DNA of 64,000 nt from assembly GCF_047948215.1 (NCBI RefSeq), contig NC_134456.1:68908029-68972028 (forward strand). Direction: 5' to 3'. Shown here one piece after another: positions 11,481 through 23,839 of this stretch. The notes under the pieces were generated by a model that did no database searches, was not told where the DNA came from, and saw only the letters and a list, made by a program, of their open reading frames with translations. Made by a program: the position numbers and the translations under genes. The DNA is from Lycorma delicatula. Its lineage: Eukaryota; Arthropoda; Insecta; Hemiptera; Fulgoridae. Position 1 is the stretch's first letter. Each line of letters begins with the position of its first letter.

Positions 11481-12929
11481 ATCACCATCATGAAGGTTAC
11501 ATATTACCAATCATTTGCAGTTACTATATGTATAGCCTATTTGAATACGCTTATAAATTTTTTCCTTTATAATAAGAAACACCGTTTACTTATAAAACTA
11601 TAAGAATTATCGAGTTCCTTAATACGGACTCAGATTTATTCTGACTAACTATTGATTATTATCAACATAACCTTAGTTCACCTAATTTTATTACCTTACT
11701 TACTCTTATTTTATATATTTTTTTATTCAAAAAAATTATTTTACTAAGAAGAAAATTAATGTTAAAACATAATATTTTTAAAATCTCAATCCTTCCAGTG
11801 GGGGTATAATGAATTAATCGATTTTTATTTTGCAAAAACAAAATAGCTTTTTCTTCTGGATATTAATTTTCCACTAGTTCAGTTCCCACGTCTCGCTCAT
11901 CCTAAATATTTGCTGTTACTACTTTCGCTACCAAACCAAAAAAAAATCTGTTGTGCTGAATGGTGGACATGTTTTCTTTTTTTTAAGCTTATAATCTACC
12001 ACATCACTGTTTTGAAATAGATTTGTAAGAGCTCTTAGAAATTAGATTTCAGAAGCTTTAGATTTTTTAGACCTCTTGTATAAATCCAGCAAACTGGTTA
12101 ACTGTGAACTTAAAAAATATTAACTGATTTTATTCTGTTGTAGTTCTCTTTAGATTACGGTGAAATTTATCACAAGCATGGAGGAAAATTAGCGTATGTA
12201 ATGTACGCACATCCTTCTAAAATTCGTAGATCGCATCAAAGAAAAGTAAAAGAAGACTCACGTTTAAGTATACTGTCTTTAATAAAATTATTGATATCAT
12301 TACTAAACATTATTCTCGAATTGACTGCGGTCTATATTTTTGATGTGGATAACTCCATGATTTAAGATGTAAAAGTTTTTCTCCATGGCTAATTATCACT
12401 TGCAAACCCTCGAAAGGTATTTAAGTTTGGTAGAATTATCTTAGAACAATTCGTACGTAAATTGGTCATACGTAGCTGGTTACTTAGTAGAGGAGAATAT
12501 TCGAACAAACGATGAAATCTTTTACTCTGTTTCTGAATAATTGCGACGTTATATTTTTACGCCTCTGTACTTTGGACAAGATACATCATAATTTTATATT
12601 CACTTTAATCTTATATAATTGTTTGTCTGTATAGACAATAGACATTTGTAGAATTATTTAATTCTATCTCTTGTCTTTCAAGGAATATAGAGAACGCATC
12701 ATTATTTAATGCTTTGTAACTTCACTGTAGTGGTTTTTTTAATGCCTAATAATTATATATCTACTAAATATTTAGTTTTACTGTACGTATCGGTATTATT
12801 TCTCAGTTTTAGCACGGTTTTATAAAATGTTTATTTTACGTAACAAAACGCATTTTTCGTTTTTTCAGTTGACTAGGTTTTTTAAACGATAATTGTTTAG
12901 CTGTAGTGTTTTATATTAGTAAATAATTT
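11481..12929. other. AT-rich DNA, no gene recognised
   Basis: No ORF, repeat or RNA signature is supported. Confidence 0.5.
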
Positions 12930-12957
12930 TTAAATTTTAACTGCAGTTAAAATTTAA
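12930..12957. repeat. Perfect 28-bp palindrome
   Basis: The sequence reads identically on both strands with no spacer, centred on CTGCAG. Symmetry breaks at 12929/12958. Confidence 0.9.
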
Positions 12958-13700
12958 TTTATATAATTCTATTTTACTGTAGGAAAAGTATGCTTTTCAA
13001 ATAAAACTTTTTGATTTTCTTCGATAAAACATTTCAAACTTAAGAAAAAACAAAAATATTACATTCATAATTTCTTGTCTCGAAAGTAAGTTTTCAACAA
13101 CCATTTAAAACACAAAGTATTTTGGTTATTTATTTCATTGTTTCTTGAATCCTTTTTTCCATGAATTTTTAATAGGAAGTATAAAGTTATATCGTAAATA
13201 ATAGATTTATATTAATTTTGTAAACATCTTCATGTATAATATTAAATATTCGGTTTCTCGTAATAGATGAGGAATATTTTTCGATGTGATATTGTGCGTT
13301 TTAATTGATAATTATTTATTGTTTCTAATTATTTTATATTGCTGTTATCTAAATTTTTAAGGTTGATTTTGACTAAATTGCTTACTGCAGTAATGTTGTG
13401 ACTGGGAGTTGATAACGAAACTTCATTGTACGCCCCCATAAAAAAGAGCACATAAACACTAAACAAAGAATATAGATTTATATTTTTACAGTTTGCATCA
13501 TTATGTTACTTGTATTTATAATTCCTCTTTTAAAGTCACACAGTTCTGTGTTAAGAGATAAATGGTACCTTTCTTGTTGCTTTTGTTTTTAAAATTTTCT
13601 ATAAAATTGACAAAAATTAGAGAAATTTTATTTCAATTACCTCAAAAAATAAAATAAATAGAGATAATGGTACGTATATCTATGTTAAAATACATAATTA

Positions 13701-13819
13701 AATTGATAATTATCTCACAGTTTATCTCATTGTTCCTTTTTTCGTTATAAATTGATAATAAAAGATGGGATAATTTATCTCAGTTTTTCTCATTGTTCCT
13801 TATTTCGTTATTAAATAAT
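13701..13819. repeat. Imperfect tandem duplication, about 70-bp period
   Basis: The segment 13701-13759 resembles 13771-13819. Both contain TCTCATTGTTCCTT followed by a TTTCGTTAT block and an AAT-rich end, with a few substitutions. It looks like a local duplication. Confidence 0.7.
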
Positions 13820-14180
13820 CGTTTTAACAGTACATCTTTCTACTGAATCTTACAAAAAATGAGATTTTCGACGAAACTTGATTATTTAATTTAAGTTTTT
13901 TAAACAAGGCGCAGTTTGTATTTAATATAATTTACCACTATATGGCACAATTGGGGCATTTATATATAAATAAATGAAATTCAATCTTACCAACAATACT
14001 TTCGCAATATCTTTTCTAGTACTTTCAGTCATTCGATCATCCTCAGGAAAATTTAGTCTTCTATTTCAGATCATTAAAAATTAAATTATGTAAAAATTTT
14101 AATTTATAAAATATTAAAATCACAGCTGGTCGTGATAACATAAAGTTAGTCATGTCTGTTATGGAAGAAGATCGCAGTTG

Positions 14181-14214
14181 TTATGGATGGTTATGGTTAT
14201 GGTTATGGTTATGG
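14181..14214. repeat. (TTATGG)n short tandem repeat
   Basis: Four exact TTATGG units occur at 14191-14214, with a diverged unit before them. The unit is not the insect telomere repeat TTAGG. Confidence 0.9.
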
Positions 14215-15059
14215 ATTCTTACTTATAAATTAAGGTTGATGTGTCAAACGAGATAAATATTAAAATTTTTATAGATTAAATCGTTCTGTGTGAACAGATC
14301 TTAATTAATAAAAATCTGGTATTCCTTAGAGAAAAACAGATAAAAATTATTTATTTTAATTTGTGCAAAATTAATTTGTATGACCTTAACTGCATCAACA
14401 TACATTGATATTGATACGAATACAGATGAGGATCAAGTGACATACTTATAAAAAAAATCTTTTTAGTATTTGTGAAATCTATTTTAAGATAAAAGAATCA
14501 ATATCCCGAAATCGTTAGTTTTCTTCTTCCTCTTCTTTCATGTCAAAAATAACAACTCATTTAGGGCTCGTTAATTTTTGGAGATTTTTGTCGATGATCA
14601 ATAATGAAATGCGAGTTGATTAGTGTTGTTAGTCCACGTCTTTGAATGATCCTCATGAGTGTTTTTGATTACTCTATACAGTCACCGAATGTTTCTTCCA
14701 TCAGTTTTTTGTAAGGAAATATGTTATACTGACATGATGTAGTTTTTTCTATGTTTTCTTACCGCAGCTTTTTAAATTTTAAAACTAAATATGTCCTTTT
14801 TTATGACACATTACAGACAGATCGAGAAACTATTTAAAGTTGAAAATAAAATTAGCCTAAAATTTATGTCTGAAAGGTTTTTTTTTTTTTTTAAAGAAAC
14901 GTTTTATACATTCAGTGTTTTTTTTCGTTGCGAAAATAAATATTTATTCCTAAGATTTACTTTGTAGGTTTAAAATGCATTATGTTACACGGTTGGGGAA
15001 ATCCCGATTTGTACATAGATTTAAATTTTCTCTCCGTGATGTTTTGTCGAATAGAACTC
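14215..15059. other. AT-rich DNA, no gene recognised
   Basis: This stretch contains a 14-T run near 14879 and otherwise nothing that can be named. Confidence 0.5.
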
Positions 15060-15215
15060 TAGTGGCAATAAAAGTATAGAAAGAAAGAAAAACAAAGGAA
15101 GAAACGGGGCGTTTTACTCTAATTCAAGAAAATAAAGGCTTTTCTTTGAACCGTTTTCGCCGATCCTAGTTGGACAGTTTCCATTCGACCAGAACGCTTG
15201 GCTCCTCCACGATTT
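15060..15215. other. GC-richer island, non-coding
   Basis: A purine-rich run (about 15076-15105) is followed by a mixed block around CCGTTTTCGCCGATCC and TTGGACAGTTTCCATTCG. It has no open frame. The composition contrasts sharply with the flanks. Confidence 0.3.
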
Positions 15216-17289
15216 TATATATTTATATACTTACTTACCCATCTATATGATTTCCATTAAACATTGCTTCCCATCAATTTAATTGAAATGCTATTATTAA
15301 ATCATAATAAATTCTACCATCCTATTATTCCATAGATATGGCATCTGAAATTTTGTTTTGTGGTTTACTGTAATACTTTTAAAAAATTACATAAATTTAA
15401 CTGTTATAAAAAATGTTTTGTACTTTGTGTCCTACTTACAAAATATAAAATTTGTTGAGGTTTGTCTTTATCATGGAAATAATAAATTGTGATTTAATTA
15501 AAAGTTCGTATAATAGATTAAAATATGTTTAACGAAACATATTAAAATCGCATATAATAATTATAAAAGAGATTATAAAATTCATTGTTATTCAGATATT
15601 AAAGTCTGGGTAGCGTTATCTAATTCTCATGAATTGTAGTACTTATATAGTTATTTTCTTAATAAACAATATAGTAAAAAGGTTCTCCTATTGTTTTATT
15701 GAGTACATCTGCTGTAATGAAAGGATTATACTAATACTCATTTTCAGTTGCTTTATTTGTAATGCACTATTATAACAATGAAGATTTTATTGTATTTCAA
15801 ATACATTGATTTAAGTAATTTCATTCCAGAAATTACTAAAGAAACCAAGTAGTGCAACCATTAAATTTGTAAAATTAAATGGTTTTTGTATTTAATTCCA
15901 TCTGACCCTATTTAGAATTTACCTAAAAAATGAATACCATGAAAACCAAATTTGTAACGAAGTAATAATTTGTTATAATATTTAGAAATAAATTAAAGAA
16001 GTGTAAATAAAAATATTTTATTTATATAAATTCATATTTTTAGAAATAAATTATAGAAATACTGCAAAGATGATGATATTCTCAAAAATGAATTTGTCAA
16101 AATAATCTGCATCAAGTTATAGATTATACGCATTAAAATCATGCAGAAAAGCTACTTTTTAGAATGCGATTCAATATTTTGAAATTTCAAACTACGTAAG
16201 TAGTTACACTCATAACGGATAATTTTTTTTTACTATTTAATAGGGATTATTTTATGAACTTTTTTTTTATGCGATGAAAAAACCTTTTTATTTAAGTGGA
16301 ATTTATGATTCGATGAGAGAAGAATTTTGCACCCTCTAATTTAGGAATTTTTTTTTAATGGTGATTTGTAGGCGAGTTCACAGGTGGTATTTACTGGTAA
16401 GGACGTGCTCAAAGATAACCTGGTAGAAGTTAGCAAGAATAAACAGCTAATCTATCGTTGTTGTAAATACGTATGTTTCAAACGTTGAATTTGTGATCTC
16501 TCTTAAAAACTTTGTTTTTCTTACAAAACTAACAGTTAATTACAAGAAGAAATTACTGATCCTTTTTAGAATTAAAAGAACGTGTTTGAAAACTGAAAAT
16601 TGAATTCAGTAATTGTAATGTTCTATATGGAAGTTCAAAAAGTTAAAAAAAAAAAAATTAAAAATCGATCAGCATTAATGTTTAATTAGTTTAATGTACT
16701 TGCATTTTTTATTACATTGTTAAAATACAATGAAATAAGTTTTAGCTGTGTTTTGTTGTATTTTATTTATTTATTTGTTATAATTGGTCAGTAATTTTAC
16801 CTTCCTCTACGAATTATCTAAAAAAAATATAATAATTGATTTATTACTTTTAAAATTATACCATGAAAAAAAAGAACAACCTATCGTTAACCTATCGTTT
16901 TACAACCTATCGTTACATCTCCACTTTTAAATTATACCCATCAGTTATTAACAAATTTCTCTTTCAAAGATTTATACTATTTGAAAATATTTTAAACCTA
17001 GTTTATAAGTGTGTCCTCGCGTAGTTTACTCCTAACCTTATATTTTTATTAAGTATCTAATATGATCAGATGTCTTGCTGCTTCCAATTAAAAAAAGATT
17101 TATCATTTTTTTAGAGTATCACGGCCAATAAGTATACTTTTAGTTACTTAAGGAACACATAAAAATTTTTATGTTATATGGTTTATTACAGATTTAGTAC
17201 TATGCTTTTTTATGTCTTGAAAGTAAATCATTTCTGTTTGTTAGATACGTACTACGTAACTGTTAAATGCGGATGAGGAATGTTATTGT
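15216..17289. other. AT-rich DNA with a short triplicated motif
   Basis: No gene is recognised. The 11-mer AACCTATCGTT occurs three times at 16878, 16889 and 16904; the first two are directly adjacent and the third is 4 bp further on. Confidence 0.55.
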
Positions 17290-17510
17290 TGAGGTTAGTT
17301 ATGCGGTAGTGATTTGAAGGGTGTTTGGCTTTTGAAAGAGCGTATTGGTAGGAAGGACGGAATGGGGGAAGGGAAGTCAGTCGCAAAGCTAATCCTGCGA
17401 TTGGAGCTGCAAGCAGACTGGAGCTGGAGCGTTTGATGTGTTACTTCCATTAGCGGTGCTGCTTGGCCCAGCACCAAAACAAGAACCCTTCTCTCCATTC
17501 ACAAATCCGA
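17290..17510. other. GC-rich island, candidate regulatory element
   Basis: A sharply bounded block of near-balanced composition sits in AT-rich flanks. A minus-strand frame of 67 codons (17295-17498) is open, but its product has no recognisable domain and starts near the island edge. The core around CAAGCAGACTGGAGCTGGAG and TTACTTCCATTAGCGG lacks simple repeats. A conserved enhancer, an exon of an unplaced gene or a transposon scrap are all possible. Confidence 0.3.
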
Positions 17511-19435
17511 TTTTTTCTCAATAAATTACGTCTACTATCTCTCAACCTTTTTATCCTGAAATTTATTGTCAACAATCAATCCTGTGGCCCATTCCGCTCT
17601 GTATAATCTCCTTCAAACCAATTTTCTCACCTTGCTACTTCCTTTTCTCATTCTATCTTCTTTCCTCCTTTAACTCATTCATATATCCGATTCCTCCCTT
17701 ACTTTATCTTCACTGTATTTAATTATATACTTTAGACGCTAGTAATTAATTATTTTTCTACCGTTTCTTTTCTTTTCCTTTTCACATTAAATACTTCCAT
17801 ATTTTACGTATTAAATTCTGTAGCATCTATTTTTATTTAACCCTTTCGTCTCTACTTTATAGTAAAAACTATTTTATCTCTTTAATTCAATTCTCCGGCG
17901 ATTTAAAGTATATCAAGTTTTCTTTAATCCGTTGATTGAACTCTTGATTTTAAAATGCCGATGTATTATGTTTTAAAATGCCGATTCAATTTATAAATTT
18001 AGCTATATAACAAAAATTTATTAAATTTTTTTTAACATTATCTACTGCAATCATAATGTTGATAAACCAACATTACGTGCATTCCGCAGTGAGTACGTTG
18101 TAAGCCTACTGGCAAAAGCAGTTTCGAAATAGTGTATAAAAATTCAAAACCATATTTTTTTGTATGATACAAATTCTTTTAAAATACAGTGTGTATTCAA
18201 AAGGAATACGTACTTTATGAAATATAATATAAAATGTGTTACAAGTTTAAAATAGCAAAGTATAATGTAGCCTTAAAAACAAAACATAAAATAAACTGTT
18301 ACACGCAAAGCACAATCTCTAAACAGATAAACAAACAAAATATTTCTGGAGTATATGTAGTATAATCTGAATTTCTGAACTGTTCTTGCTGCACATGCAC
18401 AACCTACATAAAACGAAGTTGTGCAGCAATGTAATTCAAACAAAAATAAAATTTACACGCATGAGCCTTCCATAGCAAGTCACCGATTCTAAAGAATCTC
18501 GTATATTTAAATTACAAATATGACAAAAATGTTGATATTCTACAGGTACTAAAAATGGACCACATAATGAAAGATCAACTATGAAAGATAAAAGCACATA
18601 AAAACATAAATATTCGTAAAATAAATAAACAGCACTCATATCCAGCACCACTCTTTTCGCCAGCATTCTAATTGTATGTCTTCCTACCTCAAACCACCAT
18701 TAAACTGACCTACGTCTGATTAAATATAATTTGACTTGAATAAAAACATCTCATTAGCGGGTATCATCACTAAAGATATCCAGAAAAGCATCTGAAAGCG
18801 ATATGATTTTTATAAAAGTATTTGTTAAGAAATTTGGTTTAATTTTTTTCCTTTTTTTAATTGATAGTTTACATTACGCAACTCGTAAACCAATTTATTC
18901 ATCAAACGAACTTGTTTGTTCTTTCTTCCTAAGATCAAAGAATGTTTTGAAATTCTTGGCTGAAATACATTCTACTATTACAGAGTTATCGTACAAATAT
19001 ACACACATATAAATGATATGAAATTCTGAGATTTGTAAGAGATCGCAGTAAACAGTCTTAAAGCAGAATATAAAAAGAAATTCTTCCACTGAAACGGGTA
19101 TAAAACATATCGTGCTTATCTGAAAACACAAGTAAGTATTTTATTAACTTCGCTTGGTTAAATTAAAGTCGTAGAATTATACTTTATAATGGAATTATTT
19201 TATTCTGAATTTTTAATTTAAAGTCTACTTTGTAACATTTGTACTTTTTAAATCTACCTTTTCATAAATCAAATTATTGTATAATTTTGATTGAATTATA
19301 CTTTTTCTCTTAATATCCTGATTAATTTATTTTTCCGTATAACGTAACCAGTTTTATTTATTTAGTTAATGTTCTGTTGTACGGCCCAACAAATCTAGTT
19401 GAATTTACAATTATAGAAAGGCTTTGTTCATCAAC
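17511..19435. other. AT-rich DNA, no gene recognised
   Basis: Pyrimidine-rich stretches occur at 17590-17720. Short overlapping ORFs on both strands at 18436-19131 lack motifs. At about 18384-18430 the arms TTGCTGCACA and TGTGCAGCAA could pair across a loop of about 26 nt; the stem is too short to call a microRNA precursor. Confidence 0.5.
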
Positions 19436-19690
19436 CGACTTGAGCCCATCAGGATAGGTCGGTGACAAAACGGGGGAGACCTGCTGATCAGGCTCTTGCT
19501 TATCGCCCCATTCGTCTTTCCTCACTCCACCGAATTGCACACTGCTCATTCACTTTCTCTTTTCCCTTTCCCACCCCTAATCCAACAAACACTCACTCTT
19601 ACTCTACTACACTCCCTACTTTGCCGTTCCTTAACATTTACCCCGCAACTAATTTGATCCCGTCCCTTCCAACTGAGCAAGAACATTAGT
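19436..19690. other. Compositional island ending in a pyrimidine-rich run
   Basis: The segment 19436-19520 has balanced composition and 19520-19690 is C/T-rich. Short ORFs on both strands (63 and 75 codons) overlap each other and have no recognisable content. The function is unknown. Confidence 0.25.
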
Positions 19691-21075
19691 TACACCAGAT
19701 TCTTGGCTTCAGTAAAATTTTCTCTTTTCCGGCAATTAAAACGAAAAAATACATCTTTACTTCACAATCTGAAGTTTACAATGAATCGTCTCAAAATTAA
19801 ATATTCTTTGTTGTAATACTTACATTTTTCTACCCGTCCCGAGTAGAGACAGTACTTACTGCTTTGTTTCCCGGAAAATTGTTACAATAATTAGTTGCTT
19901 TTCAAGAAAATGGCATTTATATTCCTAAATAACATTTGCATTACGGTAGAGTCGCCACGCACATAAGCAACAATACATTTTGGTTATTGGCAAAAGGGGA
20001 TGGGAAACCACTTCACCCCACTTTTTCGAATAAAATCCTGATATGAGATTCTTATTATTCTTTAAAATGGTTATTTCTGAAGTATTGCACTTTGTGGAGT
20101 AACTAAGTAGTTAGGTCATAAAAAACTACTCATATGTGCTTTAATTTTAAAAATATGTATATAAAATTGTAAAATTATTGAATGAGAAACAAGATCGCTA
20201 GAGTTTTTACAGAAATATAATTATAATAAGCATAAATATATTGAAGAAATATCTTTATTTTATTATGCTTGTTATATCAGACTTATTTTTAACCGTTACA
20301 TTGGAAGGCTATTTGTCGTATTAATGACGATATATATTAACTAATTTTGGTTAATAATTCAATGTGATGGTTTCATAATCTATGCTAATGAAAACATTTC
20401 GGTTAATGCAAAACTAGTTTCGACTGAACGGTTTAAAATTGAATTTTGTGTTTATAATTAAATTTAGCTTTAACAAGATATTAAAATTAGTTGTATCATG
20501 ATTTAAATGGAAAACTGTTAATATGTTTACGTAAATTATAATTTTGTTATTCTGTAATATCCATTCTGTTATTAATTTATATTTAAGTAATGATTACTGG
20601 TGCGTTGTCCATATTGTTTTGCAATAATAAATATTTCGCACTGTATTCACAACAGTCAGATTAAGTGAAAACAGTATATTCAATTTGGCCTTTGCTGTAA
20701 TTATAATTAGGGCTAACAGACAAAAGGTAGGGGTATATAAATAAATAAATATTTATTCTCATATTATGACTGACTAATACAATTTAAAAGACGAGAAATT
20801 TTATTTTCTAATGAAAAAAGCTTTACTTGCTGCTGATATTTTGCTACAGATATACTTTTCAATATTATCTATTCAGAAATAGCATACTACTAAATAAGAA
20901 AGCAGCGCACAAATTTAAGAAACTAATATTTACGAGTCATTTACATCTTGCATTAGAGCAATTAAGATAGTTTCCTTACTTGGAATCAGTTGTTTTAAAT
21001 AACTGATTTACTTATTTCAGTTATTTTAATACTGAATAATTTCAAATATATAATTTGTTATAATTTCAAATATCG
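19691..21075. other. AT-rich DNA, no gene recognised
   Basis: A less AT-rich patch at about 19945-20040 includes AAAAGGGGATGGGAAACCAC, a run I have a vague sense of seeing in insect repeats but cannot assign. Confidence 0.45.
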
Positions 21076-22074
21076 TTCGTTGGATGCGCTTTTGTTGTAA
21101 ATAACAGAACTTATGTGTTTGGTCTACCTGGTAATAACAGGTATTACCTGTTCTACTGGTATTAAGTGCCTACAATGCTGAACTGTACGCTATCAATACG
21201 GCTTTGAGTATCATTAAATCAAAGCATCGTCACGTCCTTATCTGTAGCGATTCGGGTAGTGCTCTCCATGCTCTAGAGGATTTATATACTAGACATCTAA
21301 TCGTCACCGAAATTCGTATTACAATCGCTGAATTTTATCGTCGCAACACAATTGAATTTCTACTGGATCCATGGAGCCATGTGGGAATCCTGGATAACGA
21401 ACGTGCGGCTTCCGCTGCTAAAGATGCGTGTAGCAAACCGTCTTTCACCACTCGAGTTACAACGATTTTATTAATTCCATTAAACGTACACTTCGAAGAA
21501 AGTGGCAAGGTAACTTAGACAGTTACAGAGGATAATAAACTCCAACGCATCAAAGATAAGTGTTGGGACTCTTCATGCAGAAAAATTCGCAGAGTAAGAA
21601 GTGGTCCTGTGCTGCTTGCGATTAGGACATACCAGAGCTACTCACAGATACCTGATGTCGTCAGAAAACTAACCACTATGCGACTGCCGCTTAACTGTGT
21701 GCGACAATCTTGTAGACTGCATATGCTATATGGCCTTACGTCGAAAATTTAAATTACCGGGGGACATTCGGCGTATCCTAGGAAATGATAAGAATGTCCG
21801 GTCTAGTGACCGGATATTGTTACTTCTAAGAAGAATCAATGCATTTAATGATGATCAACCACAATTTTTATTTTGTTCTTCCTGATAAATATTTTAATCT
21901 AATGGTTAAAATTTTCGTTAATCGTTTCTTTTATTATTTTAGTTTTAATTTTATTACTATCTTAGTTTTCATCAAGTTTTAACCTTATTTTAATATCCGT
22001 GAAGGGGCTTTATTGTTTATTTTTGACCTGAGCAATGATAAACGAAAGCGTTTTTCGGCAAAAAAAAAAAAAAA
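21076..22074 (+). mobile_element. 5'-truncated LINE (Jockey-like) with poly-A tail
   Basis: This is the 3' end of a non-LTR retrotransposon. An RNase H domain begins at about 21082, followed by a C-terminal Cys-rich region, a 3' UTR of roughly 180 bp and a run of about 15 A at 22060-22074. The 5' truncation is near 21076, judged by where protein similarity starts. I could not find a convincing target-site duplication. Frameshifts and stops show the copy is dead. An RNase H domain followed by a Cys-rich C-terminus fits the Jockey/LOA/I group rather than RTE. Confidence 0.85.
21082..21883 (+). pseudogene. LINE ORF2 C-terminus: RNase H and Cys-rich tail, broken
   Basis: The RNase H-like sequence is seen as GCAFVVNNRTYVFGLPG (about 21082-21132, one frame), then AYNAELYAINTALS (catalytic Glu in AEL), HVLICSDSGSALHAL (catalytic Asp in SDS) and HVGILDNERAASAAK. 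In the last block the family normally has Asp after NExA; here it is Ala, so a metal-binding residue is lost. The first catalytic Asp lies upstream of the truncation. In a third reading phase from about 21610 come CCLRLGHTRATHRYLMSS, PLCDCRLTVCDNLVDCICY and LPGDIRRILGND, which is the Cys-rich C-terminal region of these proteins, interrupted by one in-frame TAA. At least two frameshifts plus the stop make it a pseudogene. Confidence 0.88.
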
Positions 22075-23839
22075 TATTTATTATAAATAATTTTTGTTAA
22101 GTTTAAGTCATCTTTATGTTTTTTTTTTTTTTAATAATTTTTAATAATGTAAAAGAAGAAAAGCATAATATTTAGATAATCTAACACGTTGTGCACTCTA
22201 AACCCTAGATTTCGTATCGGAAAAGAGATGATCCAGATGTAATATATATTGCAAGTGATAGCAACATAGCACTTATTTACAGAGATTCCATTGAAAAATA
22301 ATCAAATATAAATAAATAAAGGTACATATGAGCTGTACTGTAGCATTCTAAACAATAAAAAAATTCTATCTACAATACTTACGCAGAAAGAATTTAAAGA
22401 TGCCTATAGTTCAAAACTTATGGACATGATAAATCGAAATTATATTGTCACAAATGTATTTTATAAACAGAACATATATTAATGAAACATAAAATCACAT
22501 GTAGCAGATTTACTAACGGTGAGTACGTAAATTAAAAAAAACTCTTCTTGAGTCTGTAGTTATGTAGTCTGTCTATCATCTTTTGTTTGTCCTAATTAGA
22601 GAGAGTAAAAATCTAATTGTAAAAATATAGTTGTAAAAATCTAGTTCACGAAAAAGAAATTCAGTTTCTTACGAATCTTGAATCATTGCTGCACAAGACA
22701 TCTTTGGATGCTTCCGAAATATATAAATGAATAGATCAAACCAGTAGTTTATTATGAACAAATTTACTTAATAATGCGCATGTAAAAAAATTTGAATCAT
22801 TAAAACGTATTTTGTACAGAAAATTTAAATTATAAATTTCTTAATAAAATTTATAAGCTCTTTCTGAAATTTTACTTTTTTGTTGTGCGATTTAAAAATT
22901 AATTACGTTTCCTTAATTAATACTGTTTTCCTGTTACATTTGTTTATTTTTTTCTTACCAAGATATTTTTTTTATATAAAAATAAATTATATAACAAATC
23001 GACTTAGTTTTTTACTAAAAGTTAAAAATTTATACGATATAAACTACATATAACTTATAGAAATCTTGCGTAAAACTGGAAAGTGCATTTTATTTTAGGA
23101 AAAGAAATGCCCATTAAATCTTCTGTAAAGTTTCTCAGGGGAGTAAGGATAGTTTGGAACTTCTATCCTATTAGCCGGTACTTGTTTTTTTTTTTGAAAA
23201 GAAAAAATTTCTCCAAAAAAAGTATGTTTTGTCTGTTAAAAAATAAGTTTGCTCTAAAAGAAAAGAAATACGTTTTAAGTTGCAGTAAAACTAAAAGAAA
23301 CCTATTACGTTATCATTTAAAATCTTTTAAATTAAAGTATTAGTGTTTAATTCATTCTCAGTAATTTATACTTTAAGCAAAAATTGTCCTCGTCTAGCAA
23401 TAAATTATTCGAATAATTTTATAATATTTTTATTTTGCATCTTTTTTTTCAACAAAAATAGTCAAATAAATTCTTATTTGTGATAAAAATTTTGTGTTAG
23501 AACTGTTTTTAGTGAAATTGACCATTTAGTTTTTCTTAAAGAACTTCAAAAGAAAAATACGATAAACGTACCTTTAACATGTGATTCTTTTTTTTTTTTT
23601 TTGCTATTACAAGCTAAGTAGTGGATCCGTCATTTTTCATTTTATCAGTTATTTGAATTCTTTGGCACTTGTATTTTAAATTTTGGATCAGTTATGTTAT
23701 TTGTTAATTAATATACCGATCTAATTAATTCTAAATAATAATTTCAACAACAACAAAGAACATAAGCATGTAGATTATATTATAAGGTAAATAATATATT
23801 CTATAATAATATATTCATTTTCGTTAGAGATAGGATATT
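22075..23839. other. AT-rich DNA, no gene recognised
   Basis: The 86-codon plus-strand ORF at 23083-23343 is extremely Lys/Phe/Leu-rich with no motif, and I take it as noise. Long T and A runs are frequent. Confidence 0.5.

Noticed and set aside
18384..18430. microRNA precursor
   Set aside because: The stem is too short for a precursor and no known insect microRNA sequence was recognised here or elsewhere in the window.
23083..23343. 86-codon Lys/Phe-rich ORF as a small protein
   Set aside because: Composition mirrors local A/T runs; no signal peptide, domain or conserved pattern.
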